Positions 10,073-18,664 of a DNA stretch of 64,000 bases are shown here, in pieces. Source of the stretch: Desulfobacterales bacterium (GTDB lineage: Bacteria > Desulfobacterota > Desulfobacteria > Desulfobacterales > JAFDDL01); contig JAVEYW010000010.1 of NCBI GenBank assembly GCA_034003325.1, positions 124,001 through 188,000 of the forward strand, read 5' to 3'. How positions within the stretch are numbered: the first letter of the stretch is position 1; each line of letters starts with the position of its first letter. The translations under genes were made by a program, and so were the position numbers. The notes beneath the pieces were generated by a model. The model was given only the letters and a program-made list of their open reading frames with translations. It was not told the origin of the DNA and did not search any database.

Positions 10073-11602
10073 TCAATACAACACCCCGACCGCGTTCTCA
10101 ACGGCCGCCACCAACCGTCCGCTGCGCATCAACGCACCGATGTTGTCAATATCTTTGGCAAGAATACGGTCTTTGGTCAAATGCGTGACCTCGGCCCGAA
10201 CCGCCTTGTAAGCAGCCAGCGTGCCCTCGCCCGGCTTCAGATTCGTAAATAAATCCATGGCCTGAGCGCCGCACAACAGCTCGATGGCGATGACGGTTTG
10301 GGCATTTTGTACCATCCGGCGACATTTTCCGGCCGAAAAAGCGCCCATGGACACATGATCTTCCTTGTTGGCCGAGGTCGGAATGGAATCCACACAGGCC
10401 GGATGCGCCAGCACCTTGTTTTCGGACACCAGGGCCGCTGCCGTGTATTGGGCGATCATCATGCCGGAATGAAGACCGCCGTCCGATATCAGAAACGCGG
10501 GCAATCCGCTGAGCTGCGGATTGACCAGTCGCTCGATCCGGCGCTCCGAAATATTCGCCCACTCCGCAACCGCCATGCCCAGCGCATCCATTGCCATGGC
10601 AACCGGTTGACCGTGAAAATTCCCTCCCACCAGAAACTCGCCGGTGTCCGAAAAAATTAGGGGATTGCCCGTGGCGCTGTTTATTTCCGTTTCAAGGGTC
10701 CGCTTCGCATAGGCCAATACGTCCCGGCTCGCGCCATGGACCTGGGGCGAGCAGCGCAGGGTATAGGCATCCTGCACACGGGTACAGTCCTTGTGCGAAG
10801 AGATGATCTCGCTGTTTTTTGTGATGCGCAGCATATTGTCCGCGGATTCGATCTGCCCGTTATGCGGGCGCAACCGATGGATTCGCGGATCAAATTCGGT
10901 TCGGCTGCCCATGAGCACTTCCAGGCTCATGGCGGCTGTTATATCGGCCATCTTGGCCAGCAAAGCGGCATCCCGCACCGCCAGGGCGCCGGTTGCCGTC
11001 ATGACTTGCGTGCCGTTGACCAGCGCCAGCCCTTCACCCGGCGCCAGCACCAAAGGGGTTAGTCCGCATTGTTTCAAGGCTTTTTTGCCGCTCATGCGCC
11101 TGCCCTCAAAAACGGCCTCCCCTTCACCGATCAATACCAGGGCCATATGCGCCAGGGGCGCCAGATCCCCGCTGGCACCGACCGATCCCTGGGACGGCAC
11201 CACCGGACACACGCCGCTATTTAACAAGGTTAAAAGATGCGCCACCGTTTCCGGGCGAACACCGGTATACCCCAGACTGAAATCCTTTATCCGCAGCAGC
11301 ATGGCGGCCCGGACGACTTCTTCGGGCAACGGATCTCCCACACCGGCGGCATGGCTGAGAAGGATATTCTTCTGAAGTTCCCGCGCGTCCGCGGAAGAGA
11401 TGGCGACATCACTGAGCGCCCCGAACCCCGTCGTAATCCCGTAGACCCTTTTTTCTTCCAGAACCCACCGGTCGATCAACGCCCTTGACCGGATAATGCG
11501 CTGTTCGGCCTTCTTTCCCAGTCTTACGGGAAGTCCTTGTCGCGCGACCGCCGTCAGGTTCTCCAAAGTCAACTTTTCGTCATTCAGGCAAAGCGCTTTC
11601 AT
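10073..11602 (-). CDS. hutH: Histidine ammonia-lyase
   Basis: Converts L-histidine to urocanate and ammonia, the first step of histidine degradation. Its 509 residues match the family length. The Ala143-Ser144-Gly145 triad that cyclises to the MIO electrophile is present (VGASGDLAPLAHMAL). Other conserved parts are the N-terminal YGITTGFG and a C-terminal region with TSANKEDHVSMG and the GNFHGQP segment. It is the last hut gene in transcription order, separated from fchA by a 433-base gap that holds a large inverted-repeat element. Confidence 0.97.
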   Translation of the reverse strand: MKALCLNDEKLTLENLTAVARQGLPVRLGKKAEQRIIRSRALIDRWVLEEKRVYGITTGFGALSDVAISSADARELQKNILLSHAAGVGDPLPEEVVRAAMLLRIKDFSLGYTGVRPETVAHLLTLLNSGVCPVVPSQGSVGASGDLAPLAHMALVLIGEGEAVFEGRRMSGKKALKQCGLTPLVLAPGEGLALVNGTQVMTATGALAVRDAALLAKMADITAAMSLEVLMGSRTEFDPRIHRLRPHNGQIESADNMLRITKNSEIISSHKDCTRVQDAYTLRCSPQVHGASRDVLAYAKRTLETEINSATGNPLIFSDTGEFLVGGNFHGQPVAMAMDALGMAVAEWANISERRIERLVNPQLSGLPAFLISDGGLHSGMMIAQYTAAALVSENKVLAHPACVDSIPTSANKEDHVSMGAFSAGKCRRMVQNAQTVIAIELLCGAQAMDLFTNLKPGEGTLAAYKAVRAEVTHLTKDRILAKDIDNIGALMRSGRLVAAVENAVGVLY

Positions 11603-12035
11603 CTTTTCACGAATACCTCTTAGGGAATCAGAAATTTCCTATTTACCGTTTATCCTGCACATGATCATGTGCTTAATCAATGCCCCAAAGGGGCTTTGTC
11701 CACTAGCCCAGGGTTGCGGTGAAACCGCTACCCTGGGGAAATGGGCAACATCTCATTCCCATTCCACCAACCCCAAGGGGGGTTATGTCAGTCCCGGATA
11801 AACCGCTCGTCCCATTGCATTATGAACGGCGGGCAACGACTGTGGCTTATCAGCGTCCTTCCATTGACACAACCCCGTTGGGGTTGATGCCATATTGCAT
11901 GGCCCCGTGTCCCAGGGTAGCGGTTTCACCGCAACCCTGAGCTATATGACATTGCCCCTTTGGGGCATTGCGTAACCGGCCAGTCGCCCCTGCAATATCA
12001 ACGGTAAATCGGGAAATGCTCATTCCCATAGTGGC
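11603..12035. repeat. Composite inverted-repeat (REP/MITE-like) element in the hutH-fchA gap
   Basis: Two 59-base arms at 11679-11737 and 11911-11969 are inverted copies matching at 53 of 59 positions. Each contains its own hairpins (GCCCCAAAGGGGC and CCCAGGG..GCGGT..ACCGC..CCCTGGG). A nested inverted pair lies inside (AACCCC stems at about 11765-11787 and 11867-11887), and weaker similarity continues toward the centre near 11824, so the whole 290 bases is an imperfect palindrome. No transposase is encoded. The pattern is that of REP doublets or a small non-autonomous element. The rest of the gap shows no gene. Confidence 0.8.
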
Positions 12036-12653
12036 TTATAGGCCGACCGCCTTCAGGGCCGCTTTTTCTTTTACTTTTACGTCTCTTTCCATTTGTTCCA
12101 CCCGAGCCAAGGTTTGCGCCACATAGGCTTCCTCTTTTACGTCGGCGAGATTGAACTTCACATTAAACAGCGCCCCTCTGACTGCGGCTCCGGCAAGCAG
12201 CACGGCCACCGCCGCGTCGGTAACGATGTCCTTTCTTCCCAGGGTAACGGCGATAGCCGCCTGTTCCAAAGCATCCAAAGCGTTTTGCGCGATCGTCAGC
12301 GGCACCCGGCAGATTTCCGTCATCGCCTCGGCGAGCTTCGATTGCCGGGTTTCCCTTTCCGCGGCCGTCTCTTTCGGCAGTCGAAGCGCGAAAAGAAAAT
12401 TTTCATAGGCCGTTGCATCCCGATCCACATCCTGAATCAATTCATTGCGCAACGCGTCCGCCGAATCCCGCAGGATCGCCAGTTGTTTTTCGAACGCTTC
12501 AAATCCTTTTTTGCCGATCGTAAGACGCGCCACCATGGCGGAAAGCGCCGCGGCCAAGGCACCGGCGAGGGCCGAGACACTGCCCCCGCCGGGAACCGGA
12601 GATCCGGCTGCGGTTTCAAGAATAAATTCTTCGACTTTCAAATCAGTCAACAT
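12036..12653 (-). CDS. Cyclodeaminase/cyclohydrolase family protein (formimino-THF cyclodeaminase)
   Basis: A 205-residue, all-helical protein of the FTCD C-terminal/FchA family, with the glycine-rich N-terminal signature (SPVPGGGSVSALAGALAAAL). In this setting it most likely converts 5-formimino-tetrahydrofolate, made by the neighbouring transferase, to 5,10-methenyl-THF and ammonia. A methenyl-THF cyclohydrolase role (FchA) is the alternative. In animals the two activities are fused; here they are separate genes. The start overlaps the hutI stop by seven bases, so translation is probably coupled. Confidence 0.88.
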   Translation of the reverse strand: MLTDLKVEEFILETAAGSPVPGGGSVSALAGALAAALSAMVARLTIGKKGFEAFEKQLAILRDSADALRNELIQDVDRDATAYENFLFALRLPKETAAERETRQSKLAEAMTEICRVPLTIAQNALDALEQAAIAVTLGRKDIVTDAAVAVLLAGAAVRGALFNVKFNLADVKEEAYVAQTLARVEQMERDVKVKEKAALKAVGL

Positions 12654-13921
12654 GGTCCCGGTTTCCTTTCCTTTGCTTCAAAGACAATGCTGCCGTCTTT
12701 CACCACGGTGTCGACCAAATTGACACCGGTATGATACGGCAAATAACGATAGGAGGGAAAGGCCAGCAGAATCAGATCTCCCTTTTTCCCCACGTCGATA
12801 CTGCCGATCGTGTCCGCCCGCCCGACAGCGGCCGCCGCATTAAGGGTCAGGGCACTCACCACCTCCTCGGTCGTCATGCCCATGGTCAGGGTGGCCAGTG
12901 CGATGACCAGCGGTATCGAGCCGGAAAAGGCGCTGCCGGGGTTCAGATCCGTGGCCAGGGCAACCGGGCAGCCCTGATCAACAATAAACCGGGCCCTTGG
13001 ATACGGTTCCCGCAGGCAAAAAGCAGTCAAAGGCAACAAGACCGCCACCACGCCGGCGCGGGCCATTTGACGAATCCCCTCATCCGATGCCTGCAACAGA
13101 TGGTCCGCGGACACGGCCCCCAGTTCCGCGGCCAGCTCGGCGCCGCCGATTTGCGTTATTTCATCGGCATGGAGTTTAAGCTTCAACCCGGCCATTTTGG
13201 CCTTTTCAAGCAATTTGCGGGATTGGGTCACGGAAAATATATTTTTTTCGCAAAACACATCACAGAATTGGGCCAGCTCACCACTGACCACCTCGGGTAA
13301 CACGGCATCGATCATAAACTGAATATAGGCATCGGCGTTACCGGCGTACTCCTCCGAAATCGCATGCGCACCCAAATAGGTCGGAACAATATCCACAAAG
13401 TGGCTTGCATTCAAGGTTCTCATCACTTGAAGCTGTTTGACTTCGGTTTTCAGATCCAGGCCGTACCCGCTTTTTCCCTCTACGGTGGTGACCCCCTGCG
13501 CCAGAAAAGCATTCAGGTGCTTGATGGCTCCGGCCGAAAGCATATCCATGGACGCCCGCCGTGTCGCCCGCACCGTGCTTAAAATCCCGCCGCCGCGTGC
13601 CAGAATATCCAGATAATGATCTCCCCGCAACCGGGCGGCGAACTCATCCGGCCGGTCCCCGGCAAACACGAGATGGGTGTGCGGATCGACAAACCCGGGC
13701 AACACCGCTTTACCGGAAGCATCGATCACCGTGGCCAAAGGTGGCTTTTTTTCAGTGCATAGGGCCTGCGTGGTGCCAACCGCCGTGATAATGCCGTCCT
13801 GGATCAAAACGGCGCCGTCCTTAATAATGCCCAGCTCATTCATTTCCGGACCGGCTTTGGCCTTAAACCCGCTGCAGGTGACGAGCTCCGGAATATTTTT
13901 TATCAGAATATTGCCGTCCAG
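12647..13921 (-). CDS. hutI: Imidazolonepropionase, probable CTG start
   Basis: Hydrolyses 4-imidazolone-5-propionate to N-formimino-L-glutamate. Amidohydrolase-fold signs: PGFVDPHTHLVFAGDR (metal-binding HTH), KSGYGLD, KLHADE and ATDLNPGS. The first ATG, at 13843, would delete the family's N-terminal beta-strand. The same frame continues upstream 26 codons through NILIKNIPELVTCSG, which matches the usual HutI beginning, to a CTG at 13921. That CTG has a strong GAGGAGGG seven bases before it, an in-frame stop lies at 13948-13946, and there is no ATG, GTG or TTG between. The resulting 424 residues fit the family. Confidence 0.94.
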   Translation of the reverse strand: MDGNILIKNIPELVTCSGFKAKAGPEMNELGIIKDGAVLIQDGIITAVGTTQALCTEKKPPLATVIDASGKAVLPGFVDPHTHLVFAGDRPDEFAARLRGDHYLDILARGGGILSTVRATRRASMDMLSAGAIKHLNAFLAQGVTTVEGKSGYGLDLKTEVKQLQVMRTLNASHFVDIVPTYLGAHAISEEYAGNADAYIQFMIDAVLPEVVSGELAQFCDVFCEKNIFSVTQSRKLLEKAKMAGLKLKLHADEITQIGGAELAAELGAVSADHLLQASDEGIRQMARAGVVAVLLPLTAFCLREPYPRARFIVDQGCPVALATDLNPGSAFSGSIPLVIALATLTMGMTTEEVVSALTLNAAAAVGRADTIGSIDVGKKGDLILLAFPSYRYLPYHTGVNLVDTVVKDGSIVFEAKERKPGPC

Positions 13922-13928
13922 TGGGTTA

Positions 13929-13936
13929 CCCTCCTC
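13929..13936 (-). promoter_or_regulatory. Ribosome binding site that fixes the hutI CTG start
   Basis: GAGGAGGG on the minus strand ends seven bases before the CTG at 13921-13919. No comparable site precedes the ATG at 13843, where the upstream sequence codes for conserved HutI residues. Confidence 0.7.
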
Positions 13937-13988
13937 ATTCTGTAGTCATGACCACCAGCGCCCCTTATGGATTACCGGTGTGGTCAGC

Positions 13989-14157
13989 CGTGAACGTGAA
14001 CGTACACGTGCTCGTGAACGTGCACGGCCCTTCATTCTTGCCTGTATTGAATTAGCGAAGTTGAATAGATTCCTGACACCTGTCTAAGATTCTTTTGCAT
14101 TCGGCATAACAACCACTTCCGTTCACGTGCACGGGCACGTGTACGTTTACGTGCACG
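13989..14157. repeat. Inverted pair of CGTGNA hexanucleotide arrays between hutI and ftcD
   Basis: The left array 13989-14025 and the right array 14121-14157 are each about six CGTRNN hexamers (for example CGTGAACGTGAACGTACACG). The right is the reverse complement of the left at 32 of 37 positions. About 95 bases of ordinary sequence separate them. The array is itself rich in ACGT palindromes. There is no coding potential on either strand. The unit size and lack of unique spacers exclude CRISPR. Confidence 0.8.
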
Positions 14158-14208
14158 AAACCGCCAAAGCAAAAGCAGCTTTCCTCATGATTGCCGAGAG
14201 GTCAGCCT

Positions 14209-15105
14209 TTAAATCAAATGCGTTTCCATCACCTGAGCCAAGGAAAAATGTTCCAGTCCCAAATAATAGGCCGCACAGTTCGTTAATGCCGCCATGGGCA
14301 CGAGCCCCACAATCTCGCTGCCCGACACCGTGACACCAAATCGCTTCGCTTCCGCCCGGATTAATTCAAGGACCCGATACAGCGGCGTTTGCGAAAAATC
14401 CGTCATATTCATGGACACCTGCACCTGGCGCCGGGCTTCTACGGCCACCCCCATGGCCTTGCAAAAGCGAAGGCCGCCGTCCTTATGGCGAACCGCTTTG
14501 GCGATTTTTCGGGCGATGGCGATGTCTTGCGTGGTAAGAAAAACATTAAAGGCCACCAGGGGGTTTCGGGCGCCCACCGCTGTAACACCCGCAGTGGGAT
14601 GCACCGCAACGGGTCCGAAATCCGGTTTCCAGGCGTCCATTGTCAGTTTTTCGGGCATTTTTTCAAACTCGCCTTTCCGAATATCCGCCAGATTCGACCG
14701 GGCCGGGTTGGCGGCGGACGCCTCATATAAAAATACCGGCAGGGAAAACCGATCGGCCAGCTCTTTTCCCACCTGTTTTGAAAAATCAACCGCCTCGGCC
14801 ATGCTCATGTTGCGAATCGGAACAAACGGCACCACATCCACGGCCCCCATGCGCGGATGCTGCCCGCGATGCGCCCGCATATCGATCAGGGAAATCGCCT
14901 GCGCCACCGCGTCCAGAAGGCATATTTTCAGCGCATCGGGCTCACCTATCACCGTGACGACCAGCCGGTTGTGGTCTTCATCCCGCTGATAATCGAGAAG
15001 CTTGACCTTTGGTTTGCCGCGAAACGGCGCGACGATTCGGTCAATCTTTTCCAGATCCCGGCCTTCGCTGAAATTCGGCACGCATTCCATCAGCTTTGCG
15101 TCCAT
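14209..15105 (-). CDS. ftcD: Glutamate formimidoyltransferase
   Basis: Transfers the formimino group of N-formimino-L-glutamate to tetrahydrofolate, releasing glutamate. It has 298 residues, the length of the stand-alone transferase. N-terminal ECVPNFSEGRD and the RGQHPRMGAVDVVPFVPI segment (with the catalytic His) are characteristic, as are VGARNPLVAFNV and QVSMNMTDF. It starts three bases after the hutU stop. With the separate cyclodeaminase gene it replaces the HutF/HutG or HutG routes. Confidence 0.96.
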   Translation of the reverse strand: MDAKLMECVPNFSEGRDLEKIDRIVAPFRGKPKVKLLDYQRDEDHNRLVVTVIGEPDALKICLLDAVAQAISLIDMRAHRGQHPRMGAVDVVPFVPIRNMSMAEAVDFSKQVGKELADRFSLPVFLYEASAANPARSNLADIRKGEFEKMPEKLTMDAWKPDFGPVAVHPTAGVTAVGARNPLVAFNVFLTTQDIAIARKIAKAVRHKDGGLRFCKAMGVAVEARRQVQVSMNMTDFSQTPLYRVLELIRAEAKRFGVTVSGSEIVGLVPMAALTNCAAYYLGLEHFSLAQVMETHLI

Positions 15106-15108
15106 GGA

Positions 15109-17160
15109 TTATTTTCCTTTCAAAGCAGTGGCCGCACATGTTTCCACCAGGTGATCATCCGCGATAAAAGGCAGGGTGATATGGTCGGTGCCGCCGAAGG
15201 CCAGGTTATGGGCCAGCGCAGTTTCCAAAGCATGCTCATTTCGCGCCCATGCCCGGCGAGCCACTCCGCCCATGACATCCCACATCATGGCGCGCCGGAT
15301 CACTGTATCCACCCGCGAGCTGCCGTCAAGCACCAGGCCGAAGCCCCCGTTAACCGCTTTTCCGATACCGACCCCGCCGCCGTTGTGCAGGGCAACCAGG
15401 CTCATTCCCCGGGCCGCATTGCCCGCAAAGCAATGCACCGCCATGTCCGCCATCACGTTGCTGCCGTCCTTGATGTTGGCCGTCTCCCGAAAAGGAGAAT
15501 CCGTGCCGCCCGCATCATGGTGATCCCGGCCAAGCATGACCGGGCCAATTTCGCCGGTGCGAACCATCTCATTGAACTTCAGGGCGATCTTGGTTCTGCC
15601 TGGCGCATCCTGATAAAGGATTCTGGCCTGCGTTCCCACCACCAGGCGGTTTTTCCCGGCATCGCGTATCCAGGCATGATTGTCCCGGTCCTGAAGATTT
15701 CGCTTCGGATCGATGCAGCTCATGGCGGCCGCATCCGTTCTGGCCAGATCGTCCGGCCGCCCGCTGAGGCAAACCCAGCGAAACGGGCCGTAGCCGTAGT
15801 CGAACAGCATCGGTCCCATGATATCTTCCACATAAGATGGATAAATAAAGCCGTCCGAAGAATCCAGGCCGTTTTTACTGATTGAGGTGACCCCGGCATC
15901 AAACACCGCTTTCAGGAAACTGTTGCCGTAATCGAAAAAATAGGTTCCCCGCGCGGTCAAACGCCCGATCAATTCAATATGCCGCTTGAGGGACTGATTC
16001 ACCCGTTGCCTGAACGCGGCCGGATTCTCTCGCAGCAACTGCGTGCGTTCCTGAAACGTCAGCCCGACAGGGCAATAGCCGCCGTCATACACCGCATGAC
16101 AAGAGGTCTGGTCGGACAATAAATCGATCGGGATTTGCGCTTGCACCGCATAGTCGAGCAAATCGACGATGTTGCCGAAAAAAGCGATGGCCATCGTTTT
16201 TTTTTCGGACTGAAAACCTTTCGCCGTTTCAAAGGCCTCTTTGGCATTCGCCGTAACGAGGCTCACCCACCCCTGATCTTTTCGACTCTGAATTCTGGAT
16301 TCGTCCACCTCGGCGATAATGCCGACGCCGCCTGCGATTTCAATCGCTTTTCCCTGGGCGCCGCTCATGCCGCCCAAACCGGAACTGACAAAGAGCCGCC
16401 CGGCCAGATTCACCGCTTCCGGCTGGTTCCATTGAATGCGTCCCGCGTTCAGAAGCGTGCTGTAGGTGCCGTGTACAATGCCCTGAGGACCGATATACAT
16501 CCAGCCGCCGGCCGTCATCTGCCCGTAGTTGGCCACACCCATCGCGGCGGCCCGCTGCCAGCTTTCCAAATTATCAAACATGCCCACCATCAGGCCGTTG
16601 GTGATGATAACCCGTGGCGCGTCCCCCCCGGAGGCAAACACGCCCACCGGATGCCCCGATGCCACCGCCAGCGTCTGATCGCGATCCAGAAGTTCCAGAT
16701 AGCGTTTGATCAACCGGTATTGCATCCAGTTCTGGCACACCTGTCCGGTCTCCCCGTAGGTCACCAACTCATAGGGATAAAGCGCCACATCAAAATTGAG
16801 GTTATTATCAATCATGACCTGAAAGGCTTTTCCTTCCAGGCAGTTGCCGGCATACCGGTTCACCGGGCGGGCACGAATACAGCCGGGCGGCCGAAAGCGA
16901 TACCCATAGATTCGGCCCATGGTCATGAGTTCGTCCATGAACTCCGGCGCAAGAGTCGCGTGCCATTTTTCCGGAATATAACGCAGGGCATTTTTAAGCG
17001 CGAGGCGAATATCCGCATCGCTCAGGACAGCCGACCGCTTAGGCGCCCGGCGAATGTCTTTCTGAAAATCCGGCATCTCCGGCAACGCCGGGAATATATC
17101 ATCAAGCCGAACAGTCATTCCTTTTGAAATGTCCTCATTGTTGATCAAAACCCCTCCCAC
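15109..17160 (-). CDS. hutU: Urocanate hydratase, long form
   Basis: Adds water to urocanate to give 4-imidazolone-5-propionate using tightly bound NAD+. At up to 683 residues it belongs to the long branch of the family (the classic form is about 555), with an N-terminal RRAPKRSAVLSDADIRLALK region, YAGNCLEGKAFQVMIDNN, the SGLGGMSGAQGKA nucleotide-binding segment and a C-terminal HNGGGVGIGKAVNGG. The start is uncertain: GTG at 17160 gives the full product, while ATG at 17118 would remove 14 residues; GGAGGGG at 17157-17151 lies inside the longer version. It is first of the hut genes on the minus strand. Confidence 0.94.
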   Translation of the reverse strand: MGGVLINNEDISKGMTVRLDDIFPALPEMPDFQKDIRRAPKRSAVLSDADIRLALKNALRYIPEKWHATLAPEFMDELMTMGRIYGYRFRPPGCIRARPVNRYAGNCLEGKAFQVMIDNNLNFDVALYPYELVTYGETGQVCQNWMQYRLIKRYLELLDRDQTLAVASGHPVGVFASGGDAPRVIITNGLMVGMFDNLESWQRAAAMGVANYGQMTAGGWMYIGPQGIVHGTYSTLLNAGRIQWNQPEAVNLAGRLFVSSGLGGMSGAQGKAIEIAGGVGIIAEVDESRIQSRKDQGWVSLVTANAKEAFETAKGFQSEKKTMAIAFFGNIVDLLDYAVQAQIPIDLLSDQTSCHAVYDGGYCPVGLTFQERTQLLRENPAAFRQRVNQSLKRHIELIGRLTARGTYFFDYGNSFLKAVFDAGVTSISKNGLDSSDGFIYPSYVEDIMGPMLFDYGYGPFRWVCLSGRPDDLARTDAAAMSCIDPKRNLQDRDNHAWIRDAGKNRLVVGTQARILYQDAPGRTKIALKFNEMVRTGEIGPVMLGRDHHDAGGTDSPFRETANIKDGSNVMADMAVHCFAGNAARGMSLVALHNGGGVGIGKAVNGGFGLVLDGSSRVDTVIRRAMMWDVMGGVARRAWARNEHALETALAHNLAFGGTDHITLPFIADDHLVETCAATALKGK

Positions 17161-17208
17161 TGATGCCGGCAGGCCTGAATGCCGGACTGCTTGGCCCCTG
17201 CCCAGCCG

Positions 17209-18615
17209 TTAAGCCGTTTGCTGCCCGGCCGTCGAGCTACTCAGCGTCAGCACCACCACTTCCGGCGGGCAATTAAAGCGCACCGGAATACCGGAAGACC
17301 CGGCACCGGTGGATGTGTATCCGGTCACGCCGTTATACCGCCAAAGCCCGGAAGTATATTCGCGCCGGGTTTTGCAATGGGTAAAGACCGCTCCAACGCC
17401 CGGCAGCCGTATCTGCCCGCCGTGGGTATGACCGCAAAGACATAAATCGACCGGAAATCCATCAATGTCTTTTATGATTTCGGGCGAATGCGCCATGAGA
17501 ATCGAAAAATCGTCCTTTGAGACGTCCTCATAAGCCGCTTTCAGGCTGTGGCACTTATAATAATGGGGGTCATCCACACCGGCGATGTTCAGGGCTGCGC
17601 CGTTTTTGGTGATCGAAACGGAATCATTGATCAGCATGTACAGACCGGCCTGCTCCAAATCCGGGGCCAATTCGATGCAATCATGATTCCCCAGAATGCC
17701 GAAAATGCCGTCCCGTGTGCGTATATGGCGCACAAGCTCGCTGAGTTTTTGTTTTGCCTTAAAAAAAGATCCGTACATTTCCATGCGGTAATCCCCGCCG
17801 AGCAGGCAGATATCCGCATCAATCTCCCGCACCCGCGATATCAATTGCGAAGAGAGACCGTCAATGCCGTCAATATGCAAATCACTGATAAACAAAATAC
17901 GATACGGGCTGAGTGCTTTGGGAAACCGGGGAAAAGAGAGTGAAAGTTCTGTTACGCGCACATTCAGCGCATTGGTGACACCTTTTTCGTATAATCCGGT
18001 CAACTTAAAAAATCCGGTCATAAATAATCTGTAATAAATTATATTTTCGAAATTAAGCAACCGCGCAACCGGTGTCAACGCGGTATGACAGGCACGCCAT
18101 TGGCGGAATCGAATCGTTGAACGCACAAGCGATAGACCGGCTGCCTTTGGCGACGAAAATGCTTTTTTTCTAACCCCTTTAATCGCCCATCCACCGGCAA
18201 TAAATAACAACAGCGTGATAAGGGTCTCCAACCAGGTGATTGAAAAAAAGAAGTAACAAAACAGAAGGGGAAATCCCGATTCAAACATATGATCCAGCGC
18301 GGGGAAATCAGCCCCCTCCTTCGCGCGAAACCGGCGCTTGATAAAGCTGGAAAGACAGTCCCCGAACATACCGAAAAACCCGGCCGCAACCCCGGCCCAG
18401 ACGGGAAGCCCGATCAAGGCAGCACCGGCTGCGCCGGCCAGAATACCGGAGAGAAACCCGGAAATCGTCTTATGGGCGCCCAACAACGGCCGGCCGTCCC
18501 TGAACAGGTAATGATTATCCAGCGGCCACCTGCTGATTTTCGGAAACAGCACATGCAGAAAAAGGGGAACGCTGTTGATCAACACGATCAGAAATAACGT
18601 TTTGGCGACAACCAT
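17209..18615 (-). CDS. Fusion of CarS-like membrane domain and metallophosphoesterase
   Basis: 468 residues in two parts. Residues about 1-165 are a hydrophobic domain with several membrane helices resembling the CDP-archaeol synthase (CarS, DUF46) family: PLDNHYLFRDGRPLLGAHKT followed by GDCLSSFIKRRF and a downstream LDHMFES. Residues about 230-460 are a calcineurin-like phosphoesterase of the YkuE type: LFISDLHID, LLGGDY, GILGNHD, MAHSPE and GHTHGGQI supply the metal ligands. It sits between hisA and hutU on the same strand. Reaction unknown; a lipid-linked phosphoester substrate at the inner membrane is an inference from the two domains. A bacterial protein with both halves is unusual. Confidence 0.82.
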   Translation of the reverse strand: MVVAKTLFLIVLINSVPLFLHVLFPKISRWPLDNHYLFRDGRPLLGAHKTISGFLSGILAGAAGAALIGLPVWAGVAAGFFGMFGDCLSSFIKRRFRAKEGADFPALDHMFESGFPLLFCYFFFSITWLETLITLLLFIAGGWAIKGVRKKAFSSPKAAGLSLVRSTIRFRQWRACHTALTPVARLLNFENIIYYRLFMTGFFKLTGLYEKGVTNALNVRVTELSLSFPRFPKALSPYRILFISDLHIDGIDGLSSQLISRVREIDADICLLGGDYRMEMYGSFFKAKQKLSELVRHIRTRDGIFGILGNHDCIELAPDLEQAGLYMLINDSVSITKNGAALNIAGVDDPHYYKCHSLKAAYEDVSKDDFSILMAHSPEIIKDIDGFPVDLCLCGHTHGGQIRLPGVGAVFTHCKTRREYTSGLWRYNGVTGYTSTGAGSSGIPVRFNCPPEVVVLTLSSSTAGQQTA

Positions 18616-18664
18616 ATTCGATCCTTCAAATCGATTCCACTCCGCAACCGCCGTCGGTTTTCTG

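Noticed and set aside
11679..11969. Insertion sequence
   Set aside because: Inverted arms are present, but there is no transposase frame between them and no clear target-site duplication was seen.
13989..14157. CRISPR array
   Set aside because: Units are hexanucleotides in direct succession without unique spacers, and there are no cas genes.
14857..15885. 342-codon plus-strand frame across ftcD and hutU
   Set aside because: Antisense to two confidently identified enzymes, with no domain and no ribosome site.
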